A stretch of DNA of 45,200 nucleotides from positions 1 through 45,200 of the forward strand of contig QCJK01000013.1 in assembly GCA_003216075.1 (NCBI GenBank), read 5' to 3'. Below are positions 26,416 through 35,614 of this stretch, piece by piece. This DNA is from Prochlorococcus sp. AG-409-B05 (GTDB lineage: Bacteria > Cyanobacteriota > Cyanobacteriia > PCC-6307 > Cyanobiaceae). Numbering within the stretch: the first letter of the stretch is position 1; each line of letters begins with the position of its first letter. A program made the position numbers and the translations under genes. The notes under the pieces were generated by a model. That model made no database searches and had not been told where the DNA came from. It saw nothing but the letters and a program-made list of their open reading frames with translations.

Positions 26416-26440
26416 TTTCTTTGGCTAGAAACTTTTCATG

Positions 26441-27688
26441 TCAAGCTTTCAGTCGTCGAAAAGTCTTTTTCCCCAATTGCACAACCTTACCTAAAAGTTT
26501 ATTTCCATCAATAAACTCCAAATTGGGATCAGTAAGTTTCTCGCCATCCAAACGAACTGCACCTCCTTGAATCTGTCGTCTTGCTTCACTGCTACTTACA
26601 CATAATCCAAGAGCACTAAGTAAATAAAAAGCTTTTGCAGGAAATTTCACTGAAGAAATCGATATTTCAGGAACATCAGATAAATCTTCTCGAGAACCTG
26701 CAATCAACCTTGCCGCATCAGATTGAGCATCAATCGCAGCTTCCTCACCATGAAAATTTCCAGTAACAGCAAGTGCCATCGTTTTCTGCCTTTCTCGTGG
26801 ATCAGAAGAGAGTTTCTCTGGATTCAAGGAAGTTAAAGCTATTACATAGTCCTCTACCAAAGAATCAGGAATCTTCTCCAATTTTGAATACATCGAGAGA
26901 GGGTCTTCTGATAACCCAACAGTATTTCCAAGACTCTTACTCATCTTCTGATGTCCATCAAGACCAGCCAGAATTGGCAGCAAAAGACCAAACTGTGGTC
27001 TCTTATTGAAATATCGTTGAAGATCACGCCCCATTGCTACATTGAATTTTTGATCTGTCCCCCCCAACTCCACATCGGCATCAACAGCAACTGAGTCATA
27101 CCCTTGCAATAAAGGGTATAAAAATTCATGAAGAGCAATAGGTAACCCTGAAGAATAACGATTACCAAAATCTTCCTTTGCAAGCATTTGTCCGACAGTT
27201 GAGTTACTTAGGAGATCAATAACAGCCACCAAATCGAGTTGTTCCAACCATTCACTATTCCGCCGAACCTCTAATCGACCAGGAGTCTCAAAATCTAATA
27301 AAGATAATTCTGCTGATTGACCATGTCCCAATTGCTCTAGATAAGTCTTGGCATTCTCCTCAACTTGATCAGCAGATAATTGAACTCTTGTGCTGTTCTT
27401 GCCCGATGGATCTCCAATACGTGCAGTGAAATCACCAATGATCAAGACAGCGACATGTCCTGCATCCTGAAAAGCTCGAAGTTTGCGAAACAATATGCTA
27501 TGTCCCAAGTGAATCTCTGTTCCTGTTGGGTCAATCCCTAACTTGATACGCAAAGGTCGATTTTGCTTTAATCCCTCTTCAATTCGAAAGTTGAGATTTT
27601 GATCAGGATCTTTACTCGTACTGCACGGGAAAAGATCTGCCATCCCCCTTCCTATCCAAGAAGGTAATGAGATTTGCTTCTCCACCAT
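26441..27688 (-). CDS. tyrS: Tyrosyl-tRNA synthetase
   Basis: TyrRS charges tRNA-Tyr. From the ATG at 27688 the protein is 415 residues; the frame stays open to a TTG at 27745 but the extra 19 residues look non-coding. The class I motifs are IHLGH (59-63, HIGH variant) and KMSKSLGN in the middle, preceded by GLDGHQ. The C-terminal S4 RNA-binding domain is visible ([28 protein letters not shown]). The family is of the TyrRS 'KMSKS' type with GxDPTG at the active site. It follows the DUF1825 gene. Confidence 0.95.
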   Translation of the reverse strand: MVEKQISLPSWIGRGMADLFPCSTSKDPDQNLNFRIEEGLKQNRPLRIKLGIDPTGTEIHLGHSILFRKLRAFQDAGHVAVLIIGDFTARIGDPSGKNSTRVQLSADQVEENAKTYLEQLGHGQSAELSLLDFETPGRLEVRRNSEWLEQLDLVAVIDLLSNSTVGQMLAKEDFGNRYSSGLPIALHEFLYPLLQGYDSVAVDADVELGGTDQKFNVAMGRDLQRYFNKRPQFGLLLPILAGLDGHQKMSKSLGNTVGLSEDPLSMYSKLEKIPDSLVEDYVIALTSLNPEKLSSDPRERQKTMALAVTGNFHGEEAAIDAQSDAARLIAGSREDLSDVPEISISSVKFPAKAFYLLSALGLCVSSSEARRQIQGGAVRLDGEKLTDPNLEFIDGNKLLGKVVQLGKKTFRRLKA

Positions 27689-27749
27689 TGGAAAAGTTTC
27701 TACATCTATATGAATCGTATATGGAATCCACTCCAAACGACTCAAATAT

Positions 27750-28064
27750 CTAGTCTAGCTGTGACTTCATTCTTTCTAAAGTCATATTCATCTGCTCAAA
27801 CATCTGTTCTGGTGTGATCCCAAACTGACCAAGTTGTGTACGTAATTGCTCCACTGTCATCTTTGCCTGAAAATCTTCAGACAATTCAAAACGTTTCATA
27901 AAAACTCTATATCTCTGCATAAGTGCCTCCATAGTGGAAATAAACTTTTTTTTGCCCTCACGATCAAACTTTCCATAATCAGATCCAAGCTGCATTAGCT
28001 CTTGATAATCAGTAAAAAGCCTCTTGGCCTCTTCTTGAACAATTTCGGATTCAAAAAAACTCAT
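27750..28064 (-). CDS. DUF1825-family protein
   Basis: A 104-residue, highly helical, soluble protein with the cyanobacterial DUF1825 pattern: [25 protein letters not shown], then [43 protein letters not shown]. Well conserved among cyanobacteria, function unknown. It lies immediately upstream of tyrS on the same strand. Start ATG at 28062-28064, with AGGGG about 9 bases upstream that may serve as ribosome-binding site. Confidence 0.88.
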   Translation of the reverse strand: MSFFESEIVQEEAKRLFTDYQELMQLGSDYGKFDREGKKKFISTMEALMQRYRVFMKRFELSEDFQAKMTVEQLRTQLGQFGITPEQMFEQMNMTLERMKSQLD

Positions 28065-28431
28065 AAAAACCCCTTATTGAGCATTGCAAATCTTGCCAAC
28101 ACTTCTAAAAGATAGAAGAAGAAGAGATCGAAAGGGTGATTGAGTGAATTTCATGAGAATTTAATAAACAACCTCTTGCAGGACAAGGAGTGTTCGAATA
28201 AACCAAATCTTCTCTGAAATTCTAAGAATGAGGAAGGGGTGAGAACCACACCGAAATTGGTTTAAGCCGCGCCCATAGCTCAATTATGTCAATAGGCATT
28301 CAGTCAAAGCAGACAGACGTAGAAAATTTCTAACAAACTTTTCATACCTAGGGCTAACTGAGATATTGACACCTTGAATATTTCCCTAAATGGCTAAATT
28401 AGCTAATTTTTAGAAAGTGATTTTCTTGGGC
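28065..28431. other. Divergent intergenic region with tRNA-like fragment and palindrome
   Basis: About 350 bases between the divergent DUF1825 and HhH-protein genes. It holds a 17-base stretch matching the 5' end of a tRNA (28269-28285), a 14-bp perfect palindrome AAATTAGCTAATTT (28396-28409), and an unassigned GGAAGGGGTGAGAACCACACC stretch (28232-28252). No protein-coding frame was found. Promoters for both flanking genes must lie here but were not identified. Confidence 0.55.
28269..28285 (+). pseudogene. Possible tRNA 5'-end remnant
   Basis: GCGCCCATAGCTCAATT reads like the acceptor strand plus D-arm start of a bacterial tRNA (7 bases, TA, GCTC, AATT). No matching D-stem, anticodon arm, T arm or 3' acceptor strand follows, so it is not a functional tRNA. 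It could be the relic of an integration event at a tRNA gene or chance similarity. Confidence 0.3.
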
Positions 28432-29058
28432 ATGGCTCAAAGCCACTGGCTCGACCCTCTTGCACGAAAAGTACTTAAATTCACTGATTATTGGCAAAGC
28501 CAACACAGTCAGTCTTTTCAAGGCAACTTACTCAAAAAGGAAGCTGTAGAAATAGATCTCATTAATTTAAAACAAGGTCAAAATAAAGCTAGGGTCATGA
28601 GCTCCTTCAGCGTAGACGTAAATCGTGCGACAGCTTCTGATTGGATGCAACTACCTGGCTGCACTAAAGACATGATTGATCTTTTACTTAAACTTCAAAA
28701 AGGAGGAGTACAACTTAGTGGGCATGACGACCTTTTCAAGCTATTAGAACTACCACCTGAACTTGCTAAGGAATGGAATCCTCATCTTGTCTTTCAGTGG
28801 TATGGAGATTCTCCTCAGTTAAGTGAGAAGCCATTAATTGATTTAAATTGCGCTTCACAACAAACACTCCAAAAAGTTCTTAACTGGTCAAAAGAAAGAG
28901 TTATGCGGTTAATAAAAGAGCGCCAACGACGTTCATTTGAAAATCTTGCTGATCTTCAAGAGAGACTTACTTTGCCACCCACAACAATAGAAAACCTAAT
29001 TGGCGTTGTGTGCTTCAGCGAAAAGCGAGCAGGACCAATACTCCCTCCCAAAATATAA
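28417..29058 (+). CDS. Tandem helix-hairpin-helix protein (ComEA-like)
   Basis: A 213-residue protein (GTG at 28417; an ATG at 28432 is the likelier start, giving 208). It carries two helix-hairpin-helix DNA-binding units: VDVNRATASDWMQLPGCTKDMIDLLLKLQ at about 66-95 and LIDLNCASQQTLQKVLNWSKERVMRLIKERQRRSFENLADLQER at about 140-185. This is the ComEA/SLBB-associated HhH pattern, but no signal peptide or membrane anchor is evident, so it is probably cytoplasmic. The GIY-YIG gene begins 5 bases after its stop; joint work on DNA is inferred. Confidence 0.78.
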   Translation: MIFLGMAQSHWLDPLARKVLKFTDYWQSQHSQSFQGNLLKKEAVEIDLINLKQGQNKARVMSSFSVDVNRATASDWMQLPGCTKDMIDLLLKLQKGGVQLSGHDDLFKLLELPPELAKEWNPHLVFQWYGDSPQLSEKPLIDLNCASQQTLQKVLNWSKERVMRLIKERQRRSFENLADLQERLTLPPTTIENLIGVVCFSEKRAGPILPPKI

Positions 29059-29063
29059 GAGTT

Positions 29064-29660
29064 ATGGGTTTATCACAAAGGCAAGGGCAACTATTCTCAG
29101 AAACTTCGTTAAGTGACTTTCAATCCAAATCACCTCCAAGATTGGACCTTAGTCGTGAAACTCTCGAGAATTGGCAAGAAAAAATACTAACTCATCAATC
29201 AACTCTTTCCGATGAAACCACCTCAGTAGTAACTCAATCTTCCCTTTTCACAGAATCAAATACATCGCTAATCGACCAAATTGACCCTCTAAAACTTACA
29301 CCTTTACCATTAAGTTTTTGGCGTTGGCCAAGTAGTCCCCATCAGGGTCCTGCTATTTACCTGGTAATGGATCATCCTGAGATTTGCAATGCTCCTATAA
29401 TTCTTTATATAGGTGAAACAATTGCTGCTGAGAGACGATGGAAAGGAGAACATGATTGCAAGTCCTACCTATCTTCTTATTCCGAAGCACTTGGAATAGT
29501 TGGTCTAAAGAACAAGTTAAGCATTCGGTTTTGGACAGATGTTCCAAAAGATACCCAATCCCGTAGAAGACTTGAACAACTTCTAATACAACGATGGCTC
29601 CCACCATTCAACAAGGAAACAAGGAGACGCTGGGCGACACCTTTTACTGTTGAGTTCTGA
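29064..29660 (+). CDS. GIY-YIG nuclease-family protein
   Basis: The start at 29064 gives 198 residues (GLSQRQGQLFSET); an upstream frame from 29010 overlaps the HhH gene and is unlikely. After a polar N-terminal 80 residues comes a GIY-YIG domain: GPAIYLV, ILYIGETIAAERRWKGEH with the catalytic arginine, RRRLEQLLIQRWLPPFNKE with the metal-binding glutamate and the conserved asparagine. The first tyrosine motif is IYLV, as expected. It resembles the UvrC-type N-terminal nuclease but stands alone. Coupling to the HhH protein suggests structure-specific DNA cleavage; the substrate is unknown. Confidence 0.85.
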   Translation: MGLSQRQGQLFSETSLSDFQSKSPPRLDLSRETLENWQEKILTHQSTLSDETTSVVTQSSLFTESNTSLIDQIDPLKLTPLPLSFWRWPSSPHQGPAIYLVMDHPEICNAPIILYIGETIAAERRWKGEHDCKSYLSSYSEALGIVGLKNKLSIRFWTDVPKDTQSRRRLEQLLIQRWLPPFNKETRRRWATPFTVEF

Positions 29661-29702
29661 AAACAAGCAAAGCTAAACTCTCAAAGATATATTTAACTGC
29701 AT

Positions 29703-31169
29703 ATGGAAATCTCCCTAATCCCAGCTGGTCTTGATAGTTGGAGTGGCAACGTACTAATTGTTGGTCTTATAGAGGGTAAAACTGAAGAGCAACTAGATGC
29801 CATCGATAGGAGATATGACATCCAAACTAAAAAAGTGCTTACAAAATTAAATTTCACTCCAAAACTAGGCAAAACATCAACGTTTCAGCTTTTAGAAAAA
29901 AGTCCAGAAAAGCTAATTTTTGTAGGACTTGGGAAACAAGAAGACATCACACTTGATGACTTGAGAAAGGCCGCTGCAAGTGGAGCTCGTTCAAGTATCG
30001 GCAACATAGGCTCATTAGGAATAATTTTCCCTTGGGAGGAAACTGGTTCGGACTCAGTAGCAGGGGCAATTTATGAAGCAGTTAGACTTTCCTTGTTTAA
30101 AGATGTTCGCTTTAAAAGTCAAGTAGAACCACGACTGGTCCCGAATAAACTTGAATTAATAGGTCTTTCCGAAACTAGAAATACATCCATTTCCCAGGTT
30201 GGTCCTATCTGCGCAGGAGTCGAATTAGCAAGAGAAATGGTAAGTGCTCCAGCAAACTCTCTGACACCAAGTGCCCTTGCTGAATCTGCTAAAGACTTAG
30301 CAAATAAGTATCCACTTAAAGCATTAATTCTTGAAAAAGAAGATTGTAAGAAGAAAGGAATGGGCTCATATTTAGCAGTCTGCGAAGGGTCAGACCTGGC
30401 ACCCAAATTCATACACCTCACATATCAACCCAAAGGAGAAATCAAACGTCGCCTAGCAATTATTGGGAAAGGACTTACTTTTGATTCTGGTGGATACAAC
30501 CTCAAAGTTGGAGCAGCTCAAATCGAACTGATGAAATTCGACATGGGTGGAAGCGCAGCTGTAATAGGGGCAGCAAGAGCAATTGGTGAAATCTGTCCAC
30601 AGAATACTGAAGTGCATTTCATAGTGGCCGCCTGCGAAAATATGATCAATGGATCAGCAGTCCATCCTGGAGATATCGTCACAGCTTCTAATGGTAAAAC
30701 CATAGAAATCAATAACACTGATGCAGAAGGTCGATTAACACTTGCAGATGCACTTGTCTATGCCTCCAAACTCAAACCAGATGCAATAGTTGATCTCGCA
30801 ACACTTACTGGAGCATGTGTAATAGCACTTGGAAATGAAATAGCTGGACTTTGGACAGAGAACAACCATCTAGCTGAAGAAATCAAAAATGCAGCTCAAG
30901 AAGCTGGTGAAGGACTATGGAGAATGCCATTTCACAATTCATATAAAGAAGGATTGAAGTCCTTGCTTGCTGATTTGAAAAATACTGGACCTAGACAAGG
31001 AGGATCGATAACTGCCGCCCTATTTCTAAAAGAATTTGTAGATACTTCTATACCATGGGCACATATCGATATCGCAGGACCTGTTTGGACTGAAAAAGAC
31101 ACAGGAATAAATCCCGCTGGTGCAACTGGTTATGGAGTAAGAACATTAGTAAAGTGGATTTTAAAATAA
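29703..31169 (+). CDS. pepA: Leucyl aminopeptidase (cytosol aminopeptidase, M17)
   Basis: PepA removes N-terminal residues from peptides using two metal ions. The 488-residue protein has an N-terminal macro-like domain and the M17 catalytic domain with GKGLTFDSGGYNLK, MKFDMGGSAAVIGA and the family signature NTDAEGRLTLADALVYA. Metal-binding Lys, Asp and Glu residues in these motifs are all intact. Start ATG 29703. It follows the GIY-YIG gene by 42 bases. Length and motifs match typical cyanobacterial PepA. Confidence 0.96.
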   Translation: MEISLIPAGLDSWSGNVLIVGLIEGKTEEQLDAIDRRYDIQTKKVLTKLNFTPKLGKTSTFQLLEKSPEKLIFVGLGKQEDITLDDLRKAAASGARSSIGNIGSLGIIFPWEETGSDSVAGAIYEAVRLSLFKDVRFKSQVEPRLVPNKLELIGLSETRNTSISQVGPICAGVELAREMVSAPANSLTPSALAESAKDLANKYPLKALILEKEDCKKKGMGSYLAVCEGSDLAPKFIHLTYQPKGEIKRRLAIIGKGLTFDSGGYNLKVGAAQIELMKFDMGGSAAVIGAARAIGEICPQNTEVHFIVAACENMINGSAVHPGDIVTASNGKTIEINNTDAEGRLTLADALVYASKLKPDAIVDLATLTGACVIALGNEIAGLWTENNHLAEEIKNAAQEAGEGLWRMPFHNSYKEGLKSLLADLKNTGPRQGGSITAALFLKEFVDTSIPWAHIDIAGPVWTEKDTGINPAGATGYGVRTLVKWILK

Positions 31170-31261
31170 TTTCATCGATCAAATATTTTCCTGAAGAATC
31201 TATTATTTCTTTAAGTCTCAATTGAAATTAATCCTCTCTATATATTCAATGATTTTTGTAT

Positions 31262-31474
31262 TTAGGAAGCTGCAACCGTAAATTCCTGATCCCTTGATTG
31301 AAGACGTTCTGCAAAAGATCTTGAAAAAGGGCTCTCAAGAGCGTGAATTTGCCATCGAACCCTTTCTGAACAATCAGATAAAACCCTCTCCAAGTCATCC
31401 GAAGCCTGTTGAGGAGTCGAGTATGGCCCTACATGACGAGTCACAAGTCCATCCTTTACGGTCAGCAGATACAT
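31262..31474 (-). CDS. Small conserved protein, unknown function
   Basis: A 70-residue soluble protein beginning YLLTVKDGLVTRHVGPYSTPQQASDDLERVLSDCSERVRWQIHALE, a pattern I believe recurs in marine picocyanobacteria near msrA or pepA. The N-terminal strand-turn-strand-helix arrangement looks like a small alpha/beta fold. A plus-strand frame overlaps it in full (31294-31575); that one has a poor composition and no family features. Function unknown. Confidence 0.6.
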   Translation of the reverse strand: MYLLTVKDGLVTRHVGPYSTPQQASDDLERVLSDCSERVRWQIHALESPFSRSFAERLQSRDQEFTVAAS

Positions 31475-31600
31475 ACATCCCCTTCCTTAAAACTGCACTC
31501 AATGGTAGTCAATTGATAAAAAAAAAGAAGGGGGGAAACCGCATCTTCATCGAAATTATTCAGAATCAAACCTGATACCATGTTTATATTTTTTTTATAT

Positions 31601-32257
31601 TTAATGTTCTCGTAATGTTTTCATTGTGCTTTGTTGGTATTTAGTAAAATCTTGGTTGCTCCTTGCTTTAGCACCCCAAAGCTGCTCAAGGCGGGCATCC
31701 CTTCCGCAGCTGTATCTATAAAAGTTATATTTTAACCGATTATTTTCCGCGTAATTCTGATGGTAATCCTCGGCCAGCCAGAATCTCTTTGCATTTAAAA
31801 TCTGAACTTTAATACTACTATTTGGTTTACCCAATTCAATAGCCGCAGCATTTAAACTACTAATTGCTTTCATTTCTTGATCCTGATCTTTTGTGAAAAT
31901 GACAGGCTTATAAGACTCACCTCTATCACAAAACTGGCCACCAACATCTAAAGGGTCAATATTTCTCAAATAGCTCCTTAACAATTGATCATAACTAATT
32001 TCAGAAGACTCAAATCGAACTAAAACTGCCTCTTGATGACCTTTATGGTATTCATAACTTGGTTTAGCCAAGTCACCTCCTGTATAGCCACTCTCCGCAG
32101 AAATAACTCCAGACAAGCTTTCCAAATCATGCTCCAGACACCAAAAACAGCCGCCAGCAAAAATTGCCTCGTCGCTAATAGCCATTGACCCTAATGGATG
32201 TATAAGTAAGGCAAAGGCCAATAAGATTTGAGCTAAATAAGATCTAAGCTTTTTCAA
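31601..32257 (-). CDS. msrA: Exported peptide-methionine (S)-S-oxide reductase
   Basis: MsrA repairs oxidised methionine. The 218-residue protein has a signal peptide (about residues 1-26: KKLRSYLAQILLAFALLIHPLGSMA) followed by the MsrA core with the catalytic cysteine in GGCFWCLE (C37, with C40), GYTGGDLAKPSYEYHKGHQEAVLVRF, and the downstream DPLDVGGQFCDRGESYKPVIF. The signal peptide suggests action in the periplasm or lumen, where resolving thiols must be supplied by a partner. It is downstream of lpxB (7-base gap), possibly as the last gene of the lipid A transcript. Confidence 0.94.
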   Translation of the reverse strand: MKKLRSYLAQILLAFALLIHPLGSMAISDEAIFAGGCFWCLEHDLESLSGVISAESGYTGGDLAKPSYEYHKGHQEAVLVRFESSEISYDQLLRSYLRNIDPLDVGGQFCDRGESYKPVIFTKDQDQEMKAISSLNAAAIELGKPNSSIKVQILNAKRFWLAEDYHQNYAENNRLKYNFYRYSCGRDARLEQLWGAKARSNQDFTKYQQSTMKTLREH

Positions 32258-32264
32258 AGAGAAG

Positions 32265-33443
32265 TCAAGAACTAATTAATTCAATAATACTTCGGGCAGC
32301 TCTATCTGTAACTCCTGGATCACCCAATTTCTTACGAAGCTCAGAATACCCTTCAAGCATTGAAGATCTCTCTTTTGATTCAGATAGCAAAGGAATTGCT
32401 GAGTCAGCAATTCCTTGCGGTGAAAAATTCTCTTGTACCAACTCAGGGACTAATCTTCTCTTCAATAATAAATTCACAGGTGAAATATGATCTACATTGA
32501 AATTTAAAATCCTTCGCGCAAGAAAGGCAGTTATTCGACTTACTTTATATCCAACTACCTGAGGTACATCATTTAATGCCAATTCCATATTAATAGTACC
32601 TGATTTACCTAGAGCAATTGAAGCAGCAGAAAAAAGGAACGGCTTAAGTTTATCTGTCTCTTTAGCAGAAAGAACTCTCCCTATAACTCCTTCATGTTGA
32701 AGTGACTTCTTAAGTGGTTCCTCAAAACTTTCCAATCCAGCTGGAACTATGACATATAAGGATGGATCATGCTTTTGAAGTAAAACTGCAGCTTGCAGAA
32801 GGCTAGGCAACAAATAACGTAACTCTTGAGACCTTGAAGCGGGGAAAAGCAGCAAAAGTTTTTGGTCAGGGTTTAAACCCAACTGCTCTAACGCAACATT
32901 AGGACTAGGCAATTCTTTTAAAGTATCTAACATTGGATGTCCAACCCAAACAACATTTCCTCCGCGTTGGCTATAAAAATCAGCTTCAGCTTGAAAAATT
33001 GCAAGAATCATATCTGTAAACTTTATTAAATTCGTACTACCACTATCACCTAGCCGCCAAGCCCATTCCTGAGGGGCTATGTAATAAACAATTGGAAGAC
33101 TTGGAAATAAATTACGTAATTTATTTCCAAGTCGAATATTTGGTCCCATGTAATCAATAAGAACTAATGCATCAGGGGGATGCTGCTCAAGAAAATTATC
33201 TAACTTGTCTTGCACCCTCAATGTTGGGATTACAAGTGGGAGTGCCTCCCAAAAGCCAATCGCACCAATTGATGCAGTATTAGCAATCAATTCGGCACCA
33301 GCAGCCTGCATACGAGGTCCCCCAAGAGCGACCAATTCAAGTGGTATAGATCTTTGATTTGCCTCACGAATCAAGGCACTAACTAAAAGACTTCCCTGCA
33401 AATCTCCAGATACTTCCCCAGTACTTATAAGCAACCTGAACAT
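32265..33443 (-). CDS. lpxB: Lipid-A-disaccharide synthase
   Basis: LpxB joins UDP-diacylglucosamine and lipid X to form the lipid A disaccharide. The 392-residue GT19 protein shows [49 protein letters not shown] and [15 protein letters not shown], with the late motif [22 protein letters not shown]. The ATG at 33441-33443 overlaps the lpxA stop by one base (TAATG). It is the last of the lpxC-fabZ-lpxA-lpxB chain, with msrA behind it. Confidence 0.95.
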   Translation of the reverse strand: MFRLLISTGEVSGDLQGSLLVSALIREANQRSIPLELVALGGPRMQAAGAELIANTASIGAIGFWEALPLVIPTLRVQDKLDNFLEQHPPDALVLIDYMGPNIRLGNKLRNLFPSLPIVYYIAPQEWAWRLGDSGSTNLIKFTDMILAIFQAEADFYSQRGGNVVWVGHPMLDTLKELPSPNVALEQLGLNPDQKLLLLFPASRSQELRYLLPSLLQAAVLLQKHDPSLYVIVPAGLESFEEPLKKSLQHEGVIGRVLSAKETDKLKPFLFSAASIALGKSGTINMELALNDVPQVVGYKVSRITAFLARRILNFNVDHISPVNLLLKRRLVPELVQENFSPQGIADSAIPLLSESKERSSMLEGYSELRKKLGDPGVTDRAARSIIELISS

Positions 33444-34294
33444 TAATTTATAGATGTTGTCACTGGCATAGGGCCACGTCGACCTTTACTAATAGAACCC
33501 TCGAGAAAGTCACAAAGATGTTTTGCAGAAGGCATCAATTGCTTCTTCCGTGCAAGCTCTATGCCTCTAGAGATGACATGAGTAGAGCGAAACAAAAGTG
33601 TCCAAATTTCTTGAAGTTGTTGAAGCTCTCCACCCTCCTGACTATCTAAACCATTTCGTCTAAGACCTACCCGATTCAATCCTCTCAATCTTCCAGGATG
33701 TCCTTCTACAAGACAATAAGGAGGCACATCGCGAACGACTCTGGTCATTCCCCCAACCATAGCGAGAGAACCAATATGAACAAATTGATGAATACCAACG
33801 CACCCACCAATAACAGCACGATCCTCAATCACAACATGACCTGCCACTTGAATTGCATTTGCCATGACAATTCCATTACCTAGATGACAGTTATGACCTA
33901 AATGGCAATAAGCCATTAACAAATTCCCATCTCCAATTCTTGTTTTTTCTCCATCATCAGTAGCACGATTAATTGTGACACATTCCCGGATTGTGTTTCC
34001 GTCTCCAATAACTACCTCAGTAGATGCACCCCGATACTTGAGATCTTGAGGTTCTAACCCCAAGCATGCTCCAGGGAAAACTCTATTTCGAGCGCCCAGA
34101 GTTAAGCGACCATCAAGAACAACATGTGGGCCAATCCATGTATCAGCTCCAATCTTCACCTCAGGACCAATTACTGCCCCTGGGCCAATTACAACTCCAC
34201 AATCAAGTTCTGCTCGAGAATCAACCACCGCAGAGGGGTGAACCTTCGCTGGTCTATCCGTATTAATAGCTGAAATCTTACGAAGCTCTGCCAT
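33443..34294 (-). CDS. lpxA: UDP-N-acetylglucosamine acyltransferase
   Basis: LpxA adds a 3-hydroxyacyl chain to UDP-GlcNAc, the first step of lipid A synthesis. The protein is 283 residues from the ATG at 34294; the frame extends 3 codons to a TTG. It is a left-handed beta-helix built of hexapeptide repeats ([38 protein letters not shown]) with the catalytic histidine in [16 protein letters not shown] and a helical C-terminal bundle. The fabZ stop is 5 bases before this start. Confidence 0.94.
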   Translation of the reverse strand: MAELRKISAINTDRPAKVHPSAVVDSRAELDCGVVIGPGAVIGPEVKIGADTWIGPHVVLDGRLTLGARNRVFPGACLGLEPQDLKYRGASTEVVIGDGNTIRECVTINRATDDGEKTRIGDGNLLMAYCHLGHNCHLGNGIVMANAIQVAGHVVIEDRAVIGGCVGIHQFVHIGSLAMVGGMTRVVRDVPPYCLVEGHPGRLRGLNRVGLRRNGLDSQEGGELQQLQEIWTLLFRSTHVISRGIELARKKQLMPSAKHLCDFLEGSISKGRRGPMPVTTSIN

Positions 34295-34299
34295 GGGCC

Positions 34300-34755
34300 T
34301 CAATCAACTAAAGAGAACATCAAATCACCTGAACAAACCAACTGATCATCAACCTTTGCTTCTCCATGAATCTTGCCAAAACGCTGCCTTTTTATGCTAA
34401 TTAGCTCACAACTAATCCTCAGCTGATCGCCAGGAACAACAGGTCTTCTAAATCGAACTCCATCTATGCCCGCAAAAACAAAAAGACCCTTAGGCAAATC
34501 AGGCATCTGAGTAACGATCAATCCACCTACTTGAGCCATTGCCTCAACTATTAAAACTCCAGGCATCAATGGTCGATCAGGAAAATGACCTTGAAACTGA
34601 GGTTCATTCAACGTTACGTTCTTAATAGCCACTGCACTGTGACCAGGCGTATGAGCCACAACACGATCAACTAAAGAAAATGGATATCTATGAGGTAACA
34701 ACCCCATAATTTGCTCGCTATTGAGCACCACAGAAGCATTTGAAGAGTCAGTCAA
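34300..34755 (-). CDS. fabZ: (3R)-hydroxyacyl-ACP dehydratase FabZ
   Basis: FabZ dehydrates 3-hydroxyacyl-ACP in fatty acid elongation and competes with LpxA for the same acyl pool. The 151-residue hot-dog fold protein has [15 protein letters not shown] and the active site [23 protein letters not shown] (His and Glu intact). The annotated start is a TTG at 34755 that overlaps lpxC by 8 bases; an in-frame GTG just inside is an alternative. Its position between lpxC and lpxA is a common bacterial arrangement that links lipid A and fatty acid supply. Confidence 0.95.
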   Translation of the reverse strand: MTDSSNASVVLNSEQIMGLLPHRYPFSLVDRVVAHTPGHSAVAIKNVTLNEPQFQGHFPDRPLMPGVLIVEAMAQVGGLIVTQMPDLPKGLFVFAGIDGVRFRRPVVPGDQLRISCELISIKRQRFGKIHGEAKVDDQLVCSGDLMFSLVD

Positions 34756-35614
34756 AGCAAAGTCTTGATTCAGGACAGTTTTTCATAAGTGCGGCAGCAA
34801 GATCAGCATGCAGCTTATGGGAACCTTTGTATACAAGCACCTGTGCCTTAGGAAAACCTACTATTGCCAAGTCGCCTATCAAGTCTAAAAGCTTATGTCG
34901 CACAGGTTCATCTTCAAATCGCAATGGAGGATTCATCCAACGATCTCCATCACAGACCAAGGCGTTATCTAGTCGACCACCTTTAATTAATCCAGAGGCT
35001 ATAAGCCGCTCATGTTGATCACGAAAACCAAAAGTTCTTGCAGGTGCAATCTCTTTAACAAATGTTTCCGGTGTCAAATTAATCGCAAAATTCTGACGGC
35101 CAATAGCTCCATAAGGGAAATCGATGATTCCTACCAAACTAAATCTCTCTGCAGGTGTTGCAGCTATAACACTAGTACCCCGATTAAAAATTAAAGAATT
35201 TTCCAATGGAAAAGAATTTGGTTGATGTTCATCAACCATGCAATAACCAGCTTCTTCAATGGCTTCAACCCAGCCAATAGCAGAGCCATCAAGTAGTGGA
35301 ATTTCATTCCCAGACACCTCAATATGTACATGATTGACACCACATCCAGCTAAAGCCGCTAATAAATGTTCAACTGTTGAAAGACAATTATTTCCAATCA
35401 AAAGGTTTGTACAAAGTTGACTTTCACGAACTTGATTTAGAGAAAGAGGAATAGGAGGCTCTTTACTATCAACCCAAGAAACATGAAAGCCTGGCTTATC
35501 AAATGGAATCAATCTTACTTCTGATTCTGCCCCACTATGTAAACCAATGCCTCGCCTAGAGACGCTATTTACCAAGGTCCAAGAACTCTCGTAATTAGCA
35601 GGCCAAAAAGTCAC
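34748..35614 (-). CDS. lpxC: UDP-3-O-acyl-N-acetylglucosamine deacetylase
   Basis: LpxC is the zinc enzyme that commits the cell to lipid A synthesis. I chose the GTG at 35614, overlapping the bamA TAG by one base (TAGTG), which gives 288 residues; the frame runs 12 codons further upstream into bamA without family similarity. Zinc ligands are in [20 protein letters not shown] and [15 protein letters not shown] (His and Asp), and GRLDNALV lies in the second half. Length matches short cyanobacterial LpxC. Confidence 0.94.
   Translation of the reverse strand: MTFWPANYESSWTLVNSVSRRGIGLHSGAESEVRLIPFDKPGFHVSWVDSKEPPIPLSLNQVRESQLCTNLLIGNNCLSTVEHLLAALAGCGVNHVHIEVSGNEIPLLDGSAIGWVEAIEEAGYCMVDEHQPNSFPLENSLIFNRGTSVIAATPAERFSLVGIIDFPYGAIGRQNFAINLTPETFVKEIAPARTFGFRDQHERLIASGLIKGGRLDNALVCDGDRWMNPPLRFEDEPVRHKLLDLIGDLAIVGFPKAQVLVYKGSHKLHADLAAALMKNCPESRLCFD

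Noticed and set aside
27689..27745. 19-codon extension of tyrS from a TTG
   Set aside because: The added residues are not typical of TyrRS, and a good ATG at 27688 precedes the conserved [14 protein letters not shown] region.
28231..28275. Cobalamin-riboswitch-like stretch (GGAAGGGGTGAGAACC)
   Set aside because: The first half recalls the GGAA...GGTGAGAATCC core, but the B12 box (CCCGCNACTGT) and the expected pairing are absent, and the downstream genes have no link to cobalamin.
31294..31575. Plus-strand 93-codon frame antisense to the 70-aa gene
   Set aside because: No domain, unusual composition ending in a Lys-rich run; judged a shadow of the minus-strand gene.
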